A stretch of 64,000 nt of DNA from positions 62,001 to 126,000 of the forward strand of contig NZ_JACBXS010000005.1 of assembly GCF_013415485.1 (NCBI RefSeq), read 5' to 3'. The notes beneath the pieces are model-generated. The model ran no database searches. It was given only the letters and a program-made list of their open reading frames with translations, and was not told the origin of the DNA. This document shows positions 25,809 to 34,411 of the stretch, one piece after another. The DNA is from Rhabdonatronobacter sediminivivens. Lineage in GTDB: Bacteria > Pseudomonadota > Alphaproteobacteria > Rhodobacterales > Rhodobacteraceae. Numbering within the stretch: the first letter of the stretch is position 1; each line of letters starts with the position of its first letter. Position numbers and translations under genes: made by a program.

Positions 25809-27238
25809 CGCGCAGCACACGGCTGATGGGCATGGCCGCACTGGTGCTGGCTGGGGGCGTGGCGCTGTGGTTTCTGTGGCCCGCCCCCCAACCCCCTGCG
25901 CCACAGGCCGGGCAGAACCGCTCGGACACGGGGCCGGTCGCCGCCGCCGAGCAGCGCCCGGGCGACCCGCAGGCCGGGCGCGATGCGCTGCTCAACGCCC
26001 CCTATGTCAGCTGCGGCATCCCGCGCGAGGTCTGGACCCGGCTCGCCCCGGATACCGATCCGGACAACCTGCTGCCCGGGCGCACGGGGCGCAACGCCGA
26101 TCTGCCCTATTTCCTGACCTCGCATGTCACCGAAACGGGGGTCGAGGTGGTGGCCAACAACTGCCTGACCTGCCATGCGGGCCATATTAGTGGCGAACTG
26201 GTGGTGGGGCTGGGCAACCCGTTTGTCGATTTCACCCAGGACGCGCGCGATCTGGTCACGCAATCGGGGCGTTTTGTGCGTGGTGCTGACCATGTGGCCG
26301 CCTGGCAACACTGGGCCGACCGGATCGAAGGGATCGCGCCGTATATCCGCACCGATACGGTGGGCATGAACCCGGCCACGAACCTCAGCTGGGCGCTGAT
26401 GGCGCACCGGGACCCGGCAACCATGGAATGGTCGCCGGACCCGCTGCTGGACCCGCCCCCCGAAACCCCCGTGCCCCTGCGCACCCCGCCCTGGTGGTGG
26501 ATGGGCAAGAAGAACGCCATGTTCTACACCACCATCGGGCGCGGGGATCATGCGCGCTACATGCTGTTTGCCTCGCTCCTCTGCGCCGATTCGGTGGAGG
26601 AACTGCACGAAATCGACGCCTATGCCGCCGATATCCGCGCGTTCCTGGAAAGCATCGAGCCGCCCGCCTTTCCGTGGGAGGTCGATACGGCCCTCGCTGC
26701 CGAGGGTGAGGCGCTCTTCAACACCAATTGCGCCAGTTGCCACGGCACCTATGGCGATGACCCCGGCTATCCCAACCGGGTGATCGCGCTGGACCGGATC
26801 GGCACCGACCCGATGTATGCGCAGACCATGACCGATGGCAGCCTGGACCGGTTCTATGACTGGGTGGACCGCTCATCCCATGGCGGCACCGTCCGCGCCG
26901 CCCCGGCCGAAGGCTATATCGCCCCGCCGCTGGATGGCATCTGGGCCGCCGCCCCCTTTCTGCACAACGGATCGGTGCCCAGCCTGGAAGCGCTGCTGAA
27001 CCCGCGCCTGCGCCCGCGCTACTGGATGCACGCCGACCCGCCGGACTACGACCCCGAAGCCATGGGCTGGCGGTTCGAGGAACTGGACGCAGGCAAGGAC
27101 GCCGCCCCCGACCGCGCCACCCAGGCGCGCATCCATGACACCACGCGCCCCGGCTATGCCAATACCGGCCACGGCTATGGCGAGGCGCTGAGCGCGGACG
27201 CGCGGCGCGCGATTCTGGAATACCTGAAAACGCTGTGA
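25805..27238 (+). CDS. Di-haem c-type cytochrome, RoxA/peroxidase-like
   Basis: A 477-residue protein with an N-terminal membrane anchor or signal (residues 8-26) and two haem c motifs, C120-LTC-H124 and C309-ASC-H313. The segment PPLDGIWAAAPFLHNGSVPSLEALL near residue 380 is characteristic of the RoxA-like branch of the di-haem cytochrome c peroxidase superfamily, which includes rubber oxygenases and uncharacterised oxidases. It is shorter than RoxA (about 650-690 residues). It is expected in the periplasm. The ATG overlaps the stop of the AttH-like gene by four bases, implying that the two act together, perhaps on a hydrophobic substrate; that is inference. Confidence 0.82.
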   Translation: MTRSTRLMGMAALVLAGGVALWFLWPAPQPPAPQAGQNRSDTGPVAAAEQRPGDPQAGRDALLNAPYVSCGIPREVWTRLAPDTDPDNLLPGRTGRNADLPYFLTSHVTETGVEVVANNCLTCHAGHISGELVVGLGNPFVDFTQDARDLVTQSGRFVRGADHVAAWQHWADRIEGIAPYIRTDTVGMNPATNLSWALMAHRDPATMEWSPDPLLDPPPETPVPLRTPPWWWMGKKNAMFYTTIGRGDHARYMLFASLLCADSVEELHEIDAYAADIRAFLESIEPPAFPWEVDTALAAEGEALFNTNCASCHGTYGDDPGYPNRVIALDRIGTDPMYAQTMTDGSLDRFYDWVDRSSHGGTVRAAPAEGYIAPPLDGIWAAAPFLHNGSVPSLEALLNPRLRPRYWMHADPPDYDPEAMGWRFEELDAGKDAAPDRATQARIHDTTRPGYANTGHGYGEALSADARRAILEYLKTL

Positions 27239-27261
27239 GAATGCGCCGGAAGGGAGAGGCG

Positions 27262-28038
27262 ATGCAATTTGCTGCGCTGGCCGGGCTGCTGCGGTCACTG
27301 GTGATCTATTACAACCCGGCCGTGATCCGGCAGTCGCGGGCGCTGTATCGCGGGTTGCTGGGGCCGGGGGATCTGGCGATCGATGTGGGCGCGCATGTGG
27401 GCACCCGGGCGCGGGCCATGCGCGCGGCTGGGGCGCGGGTGGTGGCGCTGGAGCCGCAGCCGGTCTTTGCCCGGTTCCTGCGCCGCACCCTGCCGCGCGA
27501 TATCCGGCTGATCGAGGCTGCCGCCGGACCCGCGCCGGGGCAGGCGGCCATGACGGTGTCCCGGCGCCATCCGACCGTGTCCAGCCTGAACGAGGGGTTC
27601 GTGGCCGATGCGGTGGCAAAGCCGGGGTTCGAACATGTCCGCTGGGATGCGCAGGCGCAGGTGGCCGTGACCACGCTGGATGCGGTGATTGCGGATCATG
27701 GGCTGCCCGCGCTGGTCAAGATCGATGTCGAAGGCTTTGAACTGGAGGTTCTGGCGGGGCTGTCGCAGCCGGTGCGTGTGATCTCGGTCGAATACCTGCC
27801 CGGTTGGCCCGCGCTGACCCTTGCGGTGCTGGACCGTCTTTGCGCGCTGGGGGCGTATCGGTTCAACGCGGTGCGCGGGGAACATGCGCGGTTCGAATGG
27901 CAGGACTGGCAGGATGCGCAGACGCTGCGGGACTGGCTGGCCGCGCTGCCCGCCGATGCGCAATCGGGCGATCTCTATGCCCGGCTGGAGGATGCCTGGT
28001 CCCCTGCGCCCGGCAGCACATCGACCGAAGGAAGATAG
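27262..28038 (+). CDS. FkbM-family SAM-dependent methyltransferase
   Basis: A 258-residue protein. SAM motif I is LAIDVGAHVGTRARAM, followed by VVALEPQPVF (the acidic ribose-binding residue), and LVKIDVEGFELEVLAGL, the FkbM motif containing Asp-Val-Glu-Gly. The family O-methylates sugars, macrolides or cell-surface glycans. Three upstream in-frame starts (27235, 27241) are less likely because ATG 27262 follows an AAGGGAGAGG ribosome site. It lies 23 bp after the cytochrome gene in the same direction. Its last 64 bp overlap the 3' end of the convergent trmO gene. Confidence 0.85.
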   Translation: MQFAALAGLLRSLVIYYNPAVIRQSRALYRGLLGPGDLAIDVGAHVGTRARAMRAAGARVVALEPQPVFARFLRRTLPRDIRLIEAAAGPAPGQAAMTVSRRHPTVSSLNEGFVADAVAKPGFEHVRWDAQAQVAVTTLDAVIADHGLPALVKIDVEGFELEVLAGLSQPVRVISVEYLPGWPALTLAVLDRLCALGAYRFNAVRGEHARFEWQDWQDAQTLRDWLAALPADAQSGDLYARLEDAWSPAPGSTSTEGR

Positions 28039-28475
28039 GGCTTGATGTCCAGAAGCGGCGTGCCGTCCATGGCGTCAATCGCATCGATCCCCACAATTCC
28101 CGCAACGGGGTCGATGCTCTGGCAACGCACCACGGCCATGGCCACCGGGTTGGGCCGTACCGGGGAGCGCAGGGCAAAGGTGCCCGCAGGCGCGTCACGG
28201 TGCCCGGGGTGCTGGCGGATCAGGTCGCGCCGGGCGCGGTCCATCCAGTAGAGCAGAATCAGCCCGTCCCCCGGCGCCAGACCCTCCAGTCCCGGGCGAA
28301 AGGGGGCTGCGATCTCAAGCCGGGCGTTGCCGCCGCCACCCTCGCGCGCCTGGGTCAGGTTCTTCGGGCAATCACCGGGGGCCCAGTCGCTGCGGATGGT
28401 GCCGATGAAGGCCAGCGTGGCATCGGCTGACAGCGGGCCGGGCAGGGGCTGCTCGCCGGGACGCGGGGTGTTCAT
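27975..28475 (-). CDS. trmO: TrmO-type tRNA threonylcarbamoyladenosine N6-methyltransferase
   Basis: A 166-residue protein of the TsaA/TrmO (UPF0066) family. Diagnostic strings are IGTIRSDW near residue 24, the [13 protein letters not shown] region, and [14 protein letters not shown] near residue 105. The enzyme methylates N6 of t6A at tRNA position 37 in threonine tRNA. It shares an ATGA overlap with rlmE upstream, so two RNA modification genes form one operon. The C-terminal end is read through into the FkbM gene on the opposite strand. The family often has a C-terminal extension that is absent here. Confidence 0.85.
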   Translation of the reverse strand: MNTPRPGEQPLPGPLSADATLAFIGTIRSDWAPGDCPKNLTQAREGGGGNARLEIAAPFRPGLEGLAPGDGLILLYWMDRARRDLIRQHPGHRDAPAGTFALRSPVRPNPVAMAVVRCQSIDPVAGIVGIDAIDAMDGTPLLDIKPYLPSVDVLPGAGDQASSSRA

Positions 28476-29203
28476 GCCTCCGGCTCTGCAGGCGCCAGGC
28501 GGAAGCCGGTGGCGACCACGTATTTCTCGGCGCTGTCGGCGCGGCTGGCGGGGGGTTTGACATTGGCAACCTTGGTGAAGCGTTGTTTCAGCCGGGCCTG
28601 CAGGTCGCTCTCGGCCCCGCCTGCCAGCACCTTGGCCACGAAGGTCCCGCCCTCTTCCAGCACGTCAAAGGCGAATTCGGCCGCGGCCTCGCACAGGGCG
28701 ATGATGCGCAGATGGTCGGTCTGGCGGTGCCCGGAACTGGCCGCGGCCATGTCCGACATCACCACATCCGCCCGCCCGCCCAGCCAGGCGCGAACCTTGT
28801 CATCGGCGCCGACTTCCAGGAAATCCAGCACATGGGTTTCGGCGCCGGGCAGGGGGTCAACCTCTTGCAGGTCCACGCCCAGAACGCGGCCCACGGGCTT
28901 GCTGCGATCCTCGCCCAGGGCATTGACGCGGGCCACAGCCACCTGCAGCCAGCCGCCCGGCGCGCAGCCCAGATCCACCACCCGCGCGCCGGGGCGCAAG
29001 AAGCGATACTTGTCATCCAGTTCGATGATCTTGTAGGCCGCGCGCCCGCGATACCCCTCACGCCGGGCCGCCTGCACGTAAGGGTCATTCAACTGCCGCT
29101 CCAGCCAGCGGGTGGAGGACAGCTTGCGCCCCTTGGCGGTCTTTACCCGCACCCGCAATTCACGCTGTCCCCGCCCCGAGGTCTGCTTGCCCTTGGCTGC
29201 CAT
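28472..29203 (-). CDS. rlmE: 23S rRNA (uridine-2552-2'-O)-methyltransferase RlmE
   Basis: A 243-residue FtsJ/RrmJ methyltransferase. SAM motif I is [15 protein letters not shown]; the catalytic K-D-K-E tetrad can be placed at [29 protein letters not shown] and the later glutamate region. An N-terminal basic extension ([16 protein letters not shown]) is usual for alphaproteobacterial members. It methylates the ribosomal A-loop late in 50S assembly. Stop and trmO start overlap by four bases. The upstream Ppx/GppA gene ends 40 bp away on the same strand, so one transcript may carry all three. Confidence 0.94.
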   Translation of the reverse strand: MAAKGKQTSGRGQRELRVRVKTAKGRKLSSTRWLERQLNDPYVQAARREGYRGRAAYKIIELDDKYRFLRPGARVVDLGCAPGGWLQVAVARVNALGEDRSKPVGRVLGVDLQEVDPLPGAETHVLDFLEVGADDKVRAWLGGRADVVMSDMAAASSGHRQTDHLRIIALCEAAAEFAFDVLEEGGTFVAKVLAGGAESDLQARLKQRFTKVANVKPPASRADSAEKYVVATGFRLAPAEPEA

Positions 29204-29243
29204 GGTGTCTGCTCTCCCTGCCGCCGCCGGATGATCCGCAGGA

Positions 29244-30386
29244 TCAGACCGGCAGCAATACCCCGTCCCGGGTCATCTGTGAATAGAGCAACCCCTCACG
29301 CAGCCCGCGGTCGGCCACGGACATCCGGTCCGTGGGCCAGACCCGCATCAGCGCCATCAGGATCGCCGCGCCGGACATGATCTGGGTGTGCCGCTCGCGC
29401 CCGATCCGCGGGTCCAGCCGCCGCCCTTCGGGGCCCAGCGCCAGATAATCGCGCACCACCTGGTCAATCTGGTCCGAGGTCATGGTCAACCCGTCCACCT
29501 TGTTGCGGTCATAGCGCCGCAGCCCCAGGTAGGAGGCCGCCACCGTGGTGATGGTGCCTGAGGTGCCGATGATCTGAAACCCGTCGCGCGGTTGCGGCGA
29601 ATGGTAGGGGCTGAAATCGGCCAGCTGTTCCTCGAAGAACCAGCTCATCAGGGCAAAGCGGGCGGCATCATCGTCCACATCGGCGAACATGTCGCGCAGG
29701 GTGGCCACGCCCATCGGCACGCTGATCCAGTCCACCACCATGGCCTTGCCGGCCCGGGGGGTGCGCGAAAAGCCGCGGTGCATGTCCATGATCGCCGCGC
29801 GGCGCTGCGCCGGGGCCACTGATGACAGATCCACCCAGACCAGTTCCGTGGACCCGCCGCCGATATCCAGCACCAGCAACTGCTCGGTGCTCCGCGCCAC
29901 CAGCGAGGCGCATGAGACAACCGCCAGACGGGCCTCTTCCTCAGGCGTGATGATATCCAGGTTCAGCCCGGTTTCACGGCGCACCTTGCGGATGAAGTCA
30001 CGGCTGTTGCGGGCGCGGCGGCAGGCTTCGGTGGCCACCAGGCGCATCGAGGCGACGTCATGCTTGTCCAGCTTGGACCGGCAGATGCGCAGCGCATGCA
30101 GTGTGCGCTCCATCGGGCGATAGGATAATCGCCCGTATTGTTCCAGCCCGGTACCCAGCTCCACCGCTTTGGAGAAGCTGTCAACCACTTCAAACTGCGC
30201 GCCCTTCGGTCGGGCGATCAGCATGCGGCAACTGTTGGTGCCCAGGTCAAGCGCGGCATAAAGCCCCGCCCGTCCGGGCTTGGTCTGGCGCGGCGGCTTC
30301 GCCGATGTCGCGGCCCGCGCGGTCATGCCGGGGCCGTGGGTCGATTTCGGGTGCGCGCCCGCGCCTGCGGGACGCTCGGGCGTCAT
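29244..30386 (-). CDS. Ppx/GppA family exopolyphosphatase / guanosine pentaphosphate phosphatase
   Basis: A 380-residue ASKHA-fold phosphatase. The phosphate 1 motif is [15 protein letters not shown], the PHOSPHATE-2/adenosine motif is [14 protein letters not shown], and [20 protein letters not shown] is the third. It lacks the C-terminal HD-like domain of long Ppx proteins, matching the short alphaproteobacterial type. Such enzymes degrade polyphosphate and/or pppGpp. The first about 35 residues are low in complexity; an internal ATG at residue 21 is an alternative start. It is divergent from creatinase with 246 bp between. Confidence 0.88.
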   Translation of the reverse strand: MTPERPAGAGAHPKSTHGPGMTARAATSAKPPRQTKPGRAGLYAALDLGTNSCRMLIARPKGAQFEVVDSFSKAVELGTGLEQYGRLSYRPMERTLHALRICRSKLDKHDVASMRLVATEACRRARNSRDFIRKVRRETGLNLDIITPEEEARLAVVSCASLVARSTEQLLVLDIGGGSTELVWVDLSSVAPAQRRAAIMDMHRGFSRTPRAGKAMVVDWISVPMGVATLRDMFADVDDDAARFALMSWFFEEQLADFSPYHSPQPRDGFQIIGTSGTITTVAASYLGLRRYDRNKVDGLTMTSDQIDQVVRDYLALGPEGRRLDPRIGRERHTQIMSGAAILMALMRVWPTDRMSVADRGLREGLLYSQMTRDGVLLPV

Positions 30387-30532
30387 TCATCGCCCTCCAT
30401 ATCGTGTTGCCTTCAAGGTAGCCGCAGCGGCGCGTTTGCGCAAGGATTCTGTCACAATTCCGACCTGCGCGCCGCAGCTTTGCACTGGCGATTCCGTCGC
30501 ACGAATGGTAACGGTCAAGGATGCGGTGATGG

Positions 30533-30551
30533 CGTCACCGCCAGCGCGCGG
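30533..30551. promoter_or_regulatory. Perfect inverted repeat GCGGTGA-N5-TCACCGC upstream of creatinase
   Basis: Arms GCGGTGA (30533-30539) and TCACCGC (30545-30551) are exact complements around TGGCG. The site lies 82 bp before the creatinase start in the divergent region with ppx/gppA. Size and symmetry suit an operator for a dimeric regulator, but no regulator gene is adjacent. Confidence 0.45.
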
Positions 30552-30611
30552 CGCTGCCTGTCCGTCCTGTACGCCGGGATCCTTTCAGGAGGTTCCGGCC
30601 CCAAAGCGCCC

Positions 30612-30629
30612 GACCTCCGGTTCGAGGTC
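30612..30629 (+). promoter_or_regulatory. Hairpin covering the creatinase ribosome-binding site
   Basis: GACCTC (30612-30617) and GAGGTC (30624-30629) are exact complements with loop CGGTTC. The right arm GAGGT is the ribosome-binding sequence for the ATG at 30633, so the folded RNA would hide it. This decides nothing about the start but suggests possible translational control. Confidence 0.45.
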
Positions 30630-30632
30630 ACC

Positions 30633-31847
30633 ATGTCACACATCCCCCGTCCACCGTTTCACCCCCTCCGCAACGGCGCGAAGGCTCCGCTGCCCTTTGC
30701 CGCCGCCGAATATGACGCCCGCCTGGCCGGGCTGCGCGCGATCATGGCCGATGCCGGGGTGGATGCCTGCGTGCTGACGTCCATGCACAATATCGCCTAT
30801 TACAGCGGGTTCCTGTATTGCGCCTTCGGGCGGCCCTACGGGCTGGTGGTCACGCCCGGTGCCTGCGTCACCATTGCCGCCGGGATCGATGCCGGCCAGC
30901 CGTGGCGGCGCAGCCATGGTGAGGCGCTGACCTATACCGACTGGACGCGCGACAACTTCTGGCGCGCGGTGGCCCATGTGGCCGGAACGGGCGGCGTGAT
31001 CGGGGTTGAGGGCGACCACCTGACCCGCAGCGCCGAAGCCGCCCTGCGCGCCTTCCTGGCCCCGCGCGCGCTGGTCGAAATCCATGCACAAACCATGACC
31101 CAGCGGATGCACAAATCCCCCGCCGAACGGGCGCTTATCCGCCAGGGCGCGCAGGTGGCCGATATCGGCGGCGAGGCCATCCGCGATGCCATCGCCATCG
31201 GCACGCGCGAGATCGATGTGGCCATGGCCGGGCGCGATGCGATGGAACTCGAGATCGCACGCCGCTTCCCCGATGCCGAATACCGCGACACCTGGGTCTG
31301 GTTCCAGTCCGGGCCGAACACCGACGGCGCCCATAACCCGGTCACATCCCGGCGCATCGGCGCGGGCGATATCCTCAGCCTGAACACATTTCCCATGATT
31401 TCGGGCTATTACACTGCGCTGGAACGCACGCTCTTTGCCGGCCATGTGGATGACGCCAGCCTGGGCGTGTGGCAGGCCAATGTGGCCGCGCATGAACTGG
31501 GGATCAGCCTGATCCGCCCCGGTGCCACATGTTCCGGCATCACCGCGCAGATCAACGATTTCCTGGCCGAACGGGATCTGCTGCACTACCGCACCTTCGG
31601 CTATGGCCACAGCTTCGGCATCCTGTCGCATTACTACGGGCGCGAGGCCGGGTTGGAACTGCGCGAGGATATCGACACCGTGCTGGAACCCGGCATGGTG
31701 ATCTCCATGGAGCCGATGCTGACCATCCCCGAGGGCCAGCCCGGCGCCGGGGGCTACCGCGAACATGACATCCTGATCGTCACCGAAGACGGGGCCGAAA
31801 ACATCACCGGCTTCCCCTATGGCCCCGATCATAACGTGATCGGCTGA
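30633..31847 (+). CDS. Creatinase (creatine amidinohydrolase)
   Basis: A 404-residue pita-bread-fold enzyme, almost exactly the length of Pseudomonas creatinase (about 403). Long stretches agree with that enzyme as I remember it: TSMHNIAYYSGFLYCAFGRP, WFQSGPNTDGAHNPVTSRR with the active-site His234, FPMISGYYTALERTLF, FGYGHSFGILSHYYGREAG and GGYREHDILIV. The metal ligands of methionine aminopeptidases are absent, as in creatinase, which is metal-free. Reaction: creatine to sarcosine and urea. Sarcosine oxidase genes lie 15 kb downstream. ATG 30633 has a GAGGT ribosome site; longer in-frame frames reach into the divergent promoter region and are rejected. Confidence 0.92.
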   Translation: MSHIPRPPFHPLRNGAKAPLPFAAAEYDARLAGLRAIMADAGVDACVLTSMHNIAYYSGFLYCAFGRPYGLVVTPGACVTIAAGIDAGQPWRRSHGEALTYTDWTRDNFWRAVAHVAGTGGVIGVEGDHLTRSAEAALRAFLAPRALVEIHAQTMTQRMHKSPAERALIRQGAQVADIGGEAIRDAIAIGTREIDVAMAGRDAMELEIARRFPDAEYRDTWVWFQSGPNTDGAHNPVTSRRIGAGDILSLNTFPMISGYYTALERTLFAGHVDDASLGVWQANVAAHELGISLIRPGATCSGITAQINDFLAERDLLHYRTFGYGHSFGILSHYYGREAGLELREDIDTVLEPGMVISMEPMLTIPEGQPGAGGYREHDILIVTEDGAENITGFPYGPDHNVIG

Positions 31848-31856
31848 CGACAATGC

Positions 31857-31880
31857 CTGCCTGGCGCCCGCGCCAGGCAG
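31857..31880 (+). terminator. Perfect 11-bp hairpin after creatinase
   Basis: CTGCCTGGCGC (31857-31867) pairs with GCGCCAGGCAG (31870-31880) around a CC loop, 9 nt after the creatinase stop. Its last two bases overlap the first two of the next hairpin (copy 4), so the two folds compete. No U-tract. Confidence 0.6.
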
Positions 31881-31927
31881 CGCCCGGAAGGCGCAACGGG
31901 TGGGCGGGTGGGCGGCTTCCGGGCGCT
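31879..31927 (-). repeat. G4-loop hairpin, copy 4 (3' of nadK)
   Basis: Perfect 12-bp stem AGCGCCCGGAAG (31879-31890) with CTTCCGGGCGCT (31916-31927). The plus-strand loop holds GGGTGGGCGGGTGGG (31898-31912), the template for nadK, 23 nt past its stop. Confidence 0.86.
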
Positions 31928-31950
31928 TCCCCGCCCAGCCACGGGGCAGC

Positions 31951-32715
31951 TCAGCTGAACTGTTCGCGCATCAGGCGTTCATCCAGCCCGTGACCGGGGT
32001 CGAACAACAGGCTGTGGGTCACATCCATATCGGCGGCGATTTCCACCCGCTTCACATCCCGCACCGACCGGCTGTCGGCATCGGCCATCACCGGGCGTTT
32101 TCCCGGGTGCAGAACCTCGAAGCGCACGCTCGAGCTCATCCGCACCAGCGCCCCGCGCCAGCGCCGGGGGCGAAAGGCCGCCACCGGGGTCAGCGCCAGA
32201 ACCGGCGCGCCCATGGGCAGGATCGGTCCATGGGCGGAATAGTTATACGCCGTGGACCCCGCAGGCGTGGCCAGCAGTGCGCCATCGCAGACCAGCTCTT
32301 CCATGCGCAGATGCCCGTCCACCCAGATGCGCAGCTTGGCCGCCTGCGCGCCCTCGCGCAGCAATGAAACCTCGTTGATCGCCAGCGCCTCATGGACATC
32401 GCCGCAAACCGTCGTGGCGCGCATCCGAAGCGGGTTGATCTGCGCAGTCTCGGCCCGGGCCAGCCGTTCATAAAGCCCCCCGGGGCGATAACTGTTCATC
32501 AGGAACCCCACCGTGCCCCGGTTCATGCCAAAGACCGGTGCGGGCAGGTGTTGCGTGGCATGCAGCGTGCTCAGCATGAAGCCGTCCCCGCCCAGCGCCA
32601 CGATGATATCTGCTGCCTCCAGGGGGTGGTTGATGTAGCGCGCCGACAGGATCGCCAGGGCTTCCTGCGCGTCGGCGGCCGGGCTGGCCGTGAACCCCAG
32701 TCTGGGTTGCGTCAT
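31951..32715 (-). CDS. nadK: NAD kinase
   Basis: A 254-residue NAD kinase. The phosphate-binding GGDG lies in [16 protein letters not shown], and the second conserved motif is the NE/S region [10 protein letters not shown] with [22 protein letters not shown], typical of the family. It makes NADP+ from NAD+ and ATP. The length fits the short alphaproteobacterial type. It is transcribed away from glyA with 199 bp between their starts and converges on creatinase. Confidence 0.94.
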   Translation of the reverse strand: MTQPRLGFTASPAADAQEALAILSARYINHPLEAADIIVALGGDGFMLSTLHATQHLPAPVFGMNRGTVGFLMNSYRPGGLYERLARAETAQINPLRMRATTVCGDVHEALAINEVSLLREGAQAAKLRIWVDGHLRMEELVCDGALLATPAGSTAYNYSAHGPILPMGAPVLALTPVAAFRPRRWRGALVRMSSSVRFEVLHPGKRPVMADADSRSVRDVKRVEIAADMDVTHSLLFDPGHGLDERLMREQFS

Positions 32716-32914
32716 GCGCTTATGCTCCTTGCGCGGCGATGGTGCTGTTTGTCGCGCGCCGCGGCAGGCTTGGCAAGCGCATCACGCGGAAAATCGGCGC
32801 CTGCAGCGCCCTTGCGCCGGCATGCGTCGTTTTCGGCGCTTTGCGATCCGGTGCAGTTGCGCTATGTCACCGCCCAGACAAGGGACGGCCACCACCACGC
32901 GCGAGGAGACTGCC

Positions 32915-34210
32915 ATGAACATCACCCACCGTGACTCCGGGTTCTTTACCGAGGCGCTTGAATCGCGCGACCCCGAACTTTTCGGCGCCATCCGCAACGA
33001 GCTGGGACGCCAGCGCGACGAGATCGAGCTGATCGCCTCGGAAAACATCGTCAGCCGCGCGGTGATGGAGGCCCAGGGCTCGGTGATGACCAACAAATAC
33101 GCCGAAGGCTATCCGGGGCGGCGCTACTACGGTGGGTGTCAGTTCGTGGACGTGGCCGAGGAACTGGCCATCGCCCGCGCCTGCGAGTTGTTCGGCGTCG
33201 GTTTCGCCAATGTGCAGCCCAATTCCGGCAGCCAGGCCAACCAGGGCGTGTTCACCGCGCTGATGCGCCCCGGCGACACCTTCCTGGCCATGGACCTGTC
33301 CGCAGGCGGGCACCTCACCCACGGAGCACCGGTCAACCAGTCCGGCAAATGGTTCAACGCCGTGCATTACGGGGTGAAGCGCGACGATCAGCGCATCGAT
33401 TACGACCATGTCGCCGCCCTTGCCGCCGAGCACAAGCCGAAGATCATCATCGCCGGCGGCTCGGCCATCCCGCGCCAGATCGATTTTGCCCGCTTCCGCG
33501 AGATCGCCGACAGCGTGGGCGCGTATCTGATGGTGGACATGGCGCATTTCGCCGGGCTGGTTGCGGCGGGCGTACATCCCTCGCCCTTCCCGCATGCGCA
33601 TGTGGCCACCACCACCACGCACAAGACCCTGCGCGGCCCGCGCGGCGGCATGATCCTGACCAAAGACGAGGGTCTGGCCAAGAAGTTCAACAGCGCCATC
33701 TTCCCCGGCATCCAGGGCGGGCCGCTGATGCATGTCATCGCCGCCAAGGCTGTGGCCTTCGGCGAGGCTCTGCGCCCCGAGTTCAAGGATTACGCCACCC
33801 AGGTGATCAAGAACGCGCAGGCGCTTTCGGATCAGCTGATCAAGGGCGGGCTGGATATCGTTACGGGTGGTACCGACACGCATGTGATGCTGGTGGACCT
33901 GCGGCCAAAGGGCGTGAAGGGCAATGACACCGAAAAGGCGCTGGGCCGCGCGCATATCACCTGCAACAAGAACGGCATTCCCTTTGACCCGGAAAAGCCG
34001 ATGGTGACCTCGGGGGTGCGGCTGGGCACACCGGCGGCCACCACGCGCGGGTTTGCCGAGGCCGAGTTCCGCCAGGTGGCCGACTGGATCACCGAAGTGG
34101 TGGACGGGCTGGCCGCCAATGGTGCCGATGGCAACAGCGCGGTGGAGGCCAAGGTCAAGGCCGAGGTCGCCGAACTCTGCGCCCGCTTCCCGGTCTATCC
34201 AACGCTCTGA
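32915..34210 (+). CDS. glyA: Serine hydroxymethyltransferase
   Basis: A 431-residue PLP enzyme. It has [19 protein letters not shown] at the start, YYGGCQFVD, and the PLP-lysine motif [16 protein letters not shown]. It interconverts serine and glycine with tetrahydrofolate and 5,10-methylene-THF. Start ATG 32915 follows a GAGGAG ribosome site; the upstream in-frame extension to 32690 overlaps nadK and is rejected. It fits the creatine/sarcosine theme of the window because sarcosine oxidation yields both glycine and methylene-THF. Confidence 0.96.
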   Translation: MNITHRDSGFFTEALESRDPELFGAIRNELGRQRDEIELIASENIVSRAVMEAQGSVMTNKYAEGYPGRRYYGGCQFVDVAEELAIARACELFGVGFANVQPNSGSQANQGVFTALMRPGDTFLAMDLSAGGHLTHGAPVNQSGKWFNAVHYGVKRDDQRIDYDHVAALAAEHKPKIIIAGGSAIPRQIDFARFREIADSVGAYLMVDMAHFAGLVAAGVHPSPFPHAHVATTTTHKTLRGPRGGMILTKDEGLAKKFNSAIFPGIQGGPLMHVIAAKAVAFGEALRPEFKDYATQVIKNAQALSDQLIKGGLDIVTGGTDTHVMLVDLRPKGVKGNDTEKALGRAHITCNKNGIPFDPEKPMVTSGVRLGTPAATTRGFAEAEFRQVADWITEVVDGLAANGADGNSAVEAKVKAEVAELCARFPVYPTL

Positions 34211-34244
34211 TCCCCCCGGCGCGGTGCATCCGGCAAACGGGGGG

Positions 34245-34299
34245 AGCGCCCGCTCGGCGCACCTCCCACCCACCCACCCCGGTGCACCTCGCGGGCGCT
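34245..34299 (+). repeat. G4-loop hairpin, copy 5 (3' of glyA)
   Basis: Outer stem AGCGCCCGC (34245-34253) with GCGGGCGCT (34291-34299), inner stem GCACC/GGTGC, and loop core CCCACCCACCCACCC (34265-34279) in the glyA sense. It starts 34 nt after the glyA stop. Confidence 0.85.
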
Positions 34300-34321
34300 G
34301 TCCGGTGCGATCGCACCGGAC
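34300..34321. repeat. 22-bp perfect palindrome with GCGATCGC core
   Basis: TCCGGTGCGATCGCACCGGA (34301-34320) is its own reverse complement, and flanking G and C extend it to 22 bp. It lies directly between copies 5 and 6. A further hairpin, TGGTTCTGCGC/GCGCAGGACCA (34334-34344 with 34347-34357), follows. It could be a terminator-like fold or a protein site. Confidence 0.6.
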
Positions 34322-34356
34322 GCCACTTGTTGATGGTTCTGCGCCTGCGCAGGACC

Positions 34357-34409
34357 ATGCCCCTCCGAGGGCGCCAGGGTGGGCGGGTGGGGCGCCCGAG
34401 GAGGGGCAT
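34357..34409 (-). repeat. G4-loop hairpin, copy 6 (3' of the Mo-hydroxylase large subunit)
   Basis: Outer stem ATGCCCCTCC (34357-34366) with GGAGGGGCAT (34400-34409), inner stem GGGCGCC (34369-34375) with GGCGCCC (34391-34397). The plus-strand loop core is GGGTGGGCGGGTGGG (34377-34391), the template of the minus-strand gene whose stop is two bases away. Confidence 0.86.
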
Positions 34410-34411
34410 TC

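Noticed and set aside
30612..30632. GGTTCGA-like string resembling a tRNA T-loop
   Set aside because: No acceptor, D or anticodon stem can be built around it; it is the creatinase ribosome-site hairpin.
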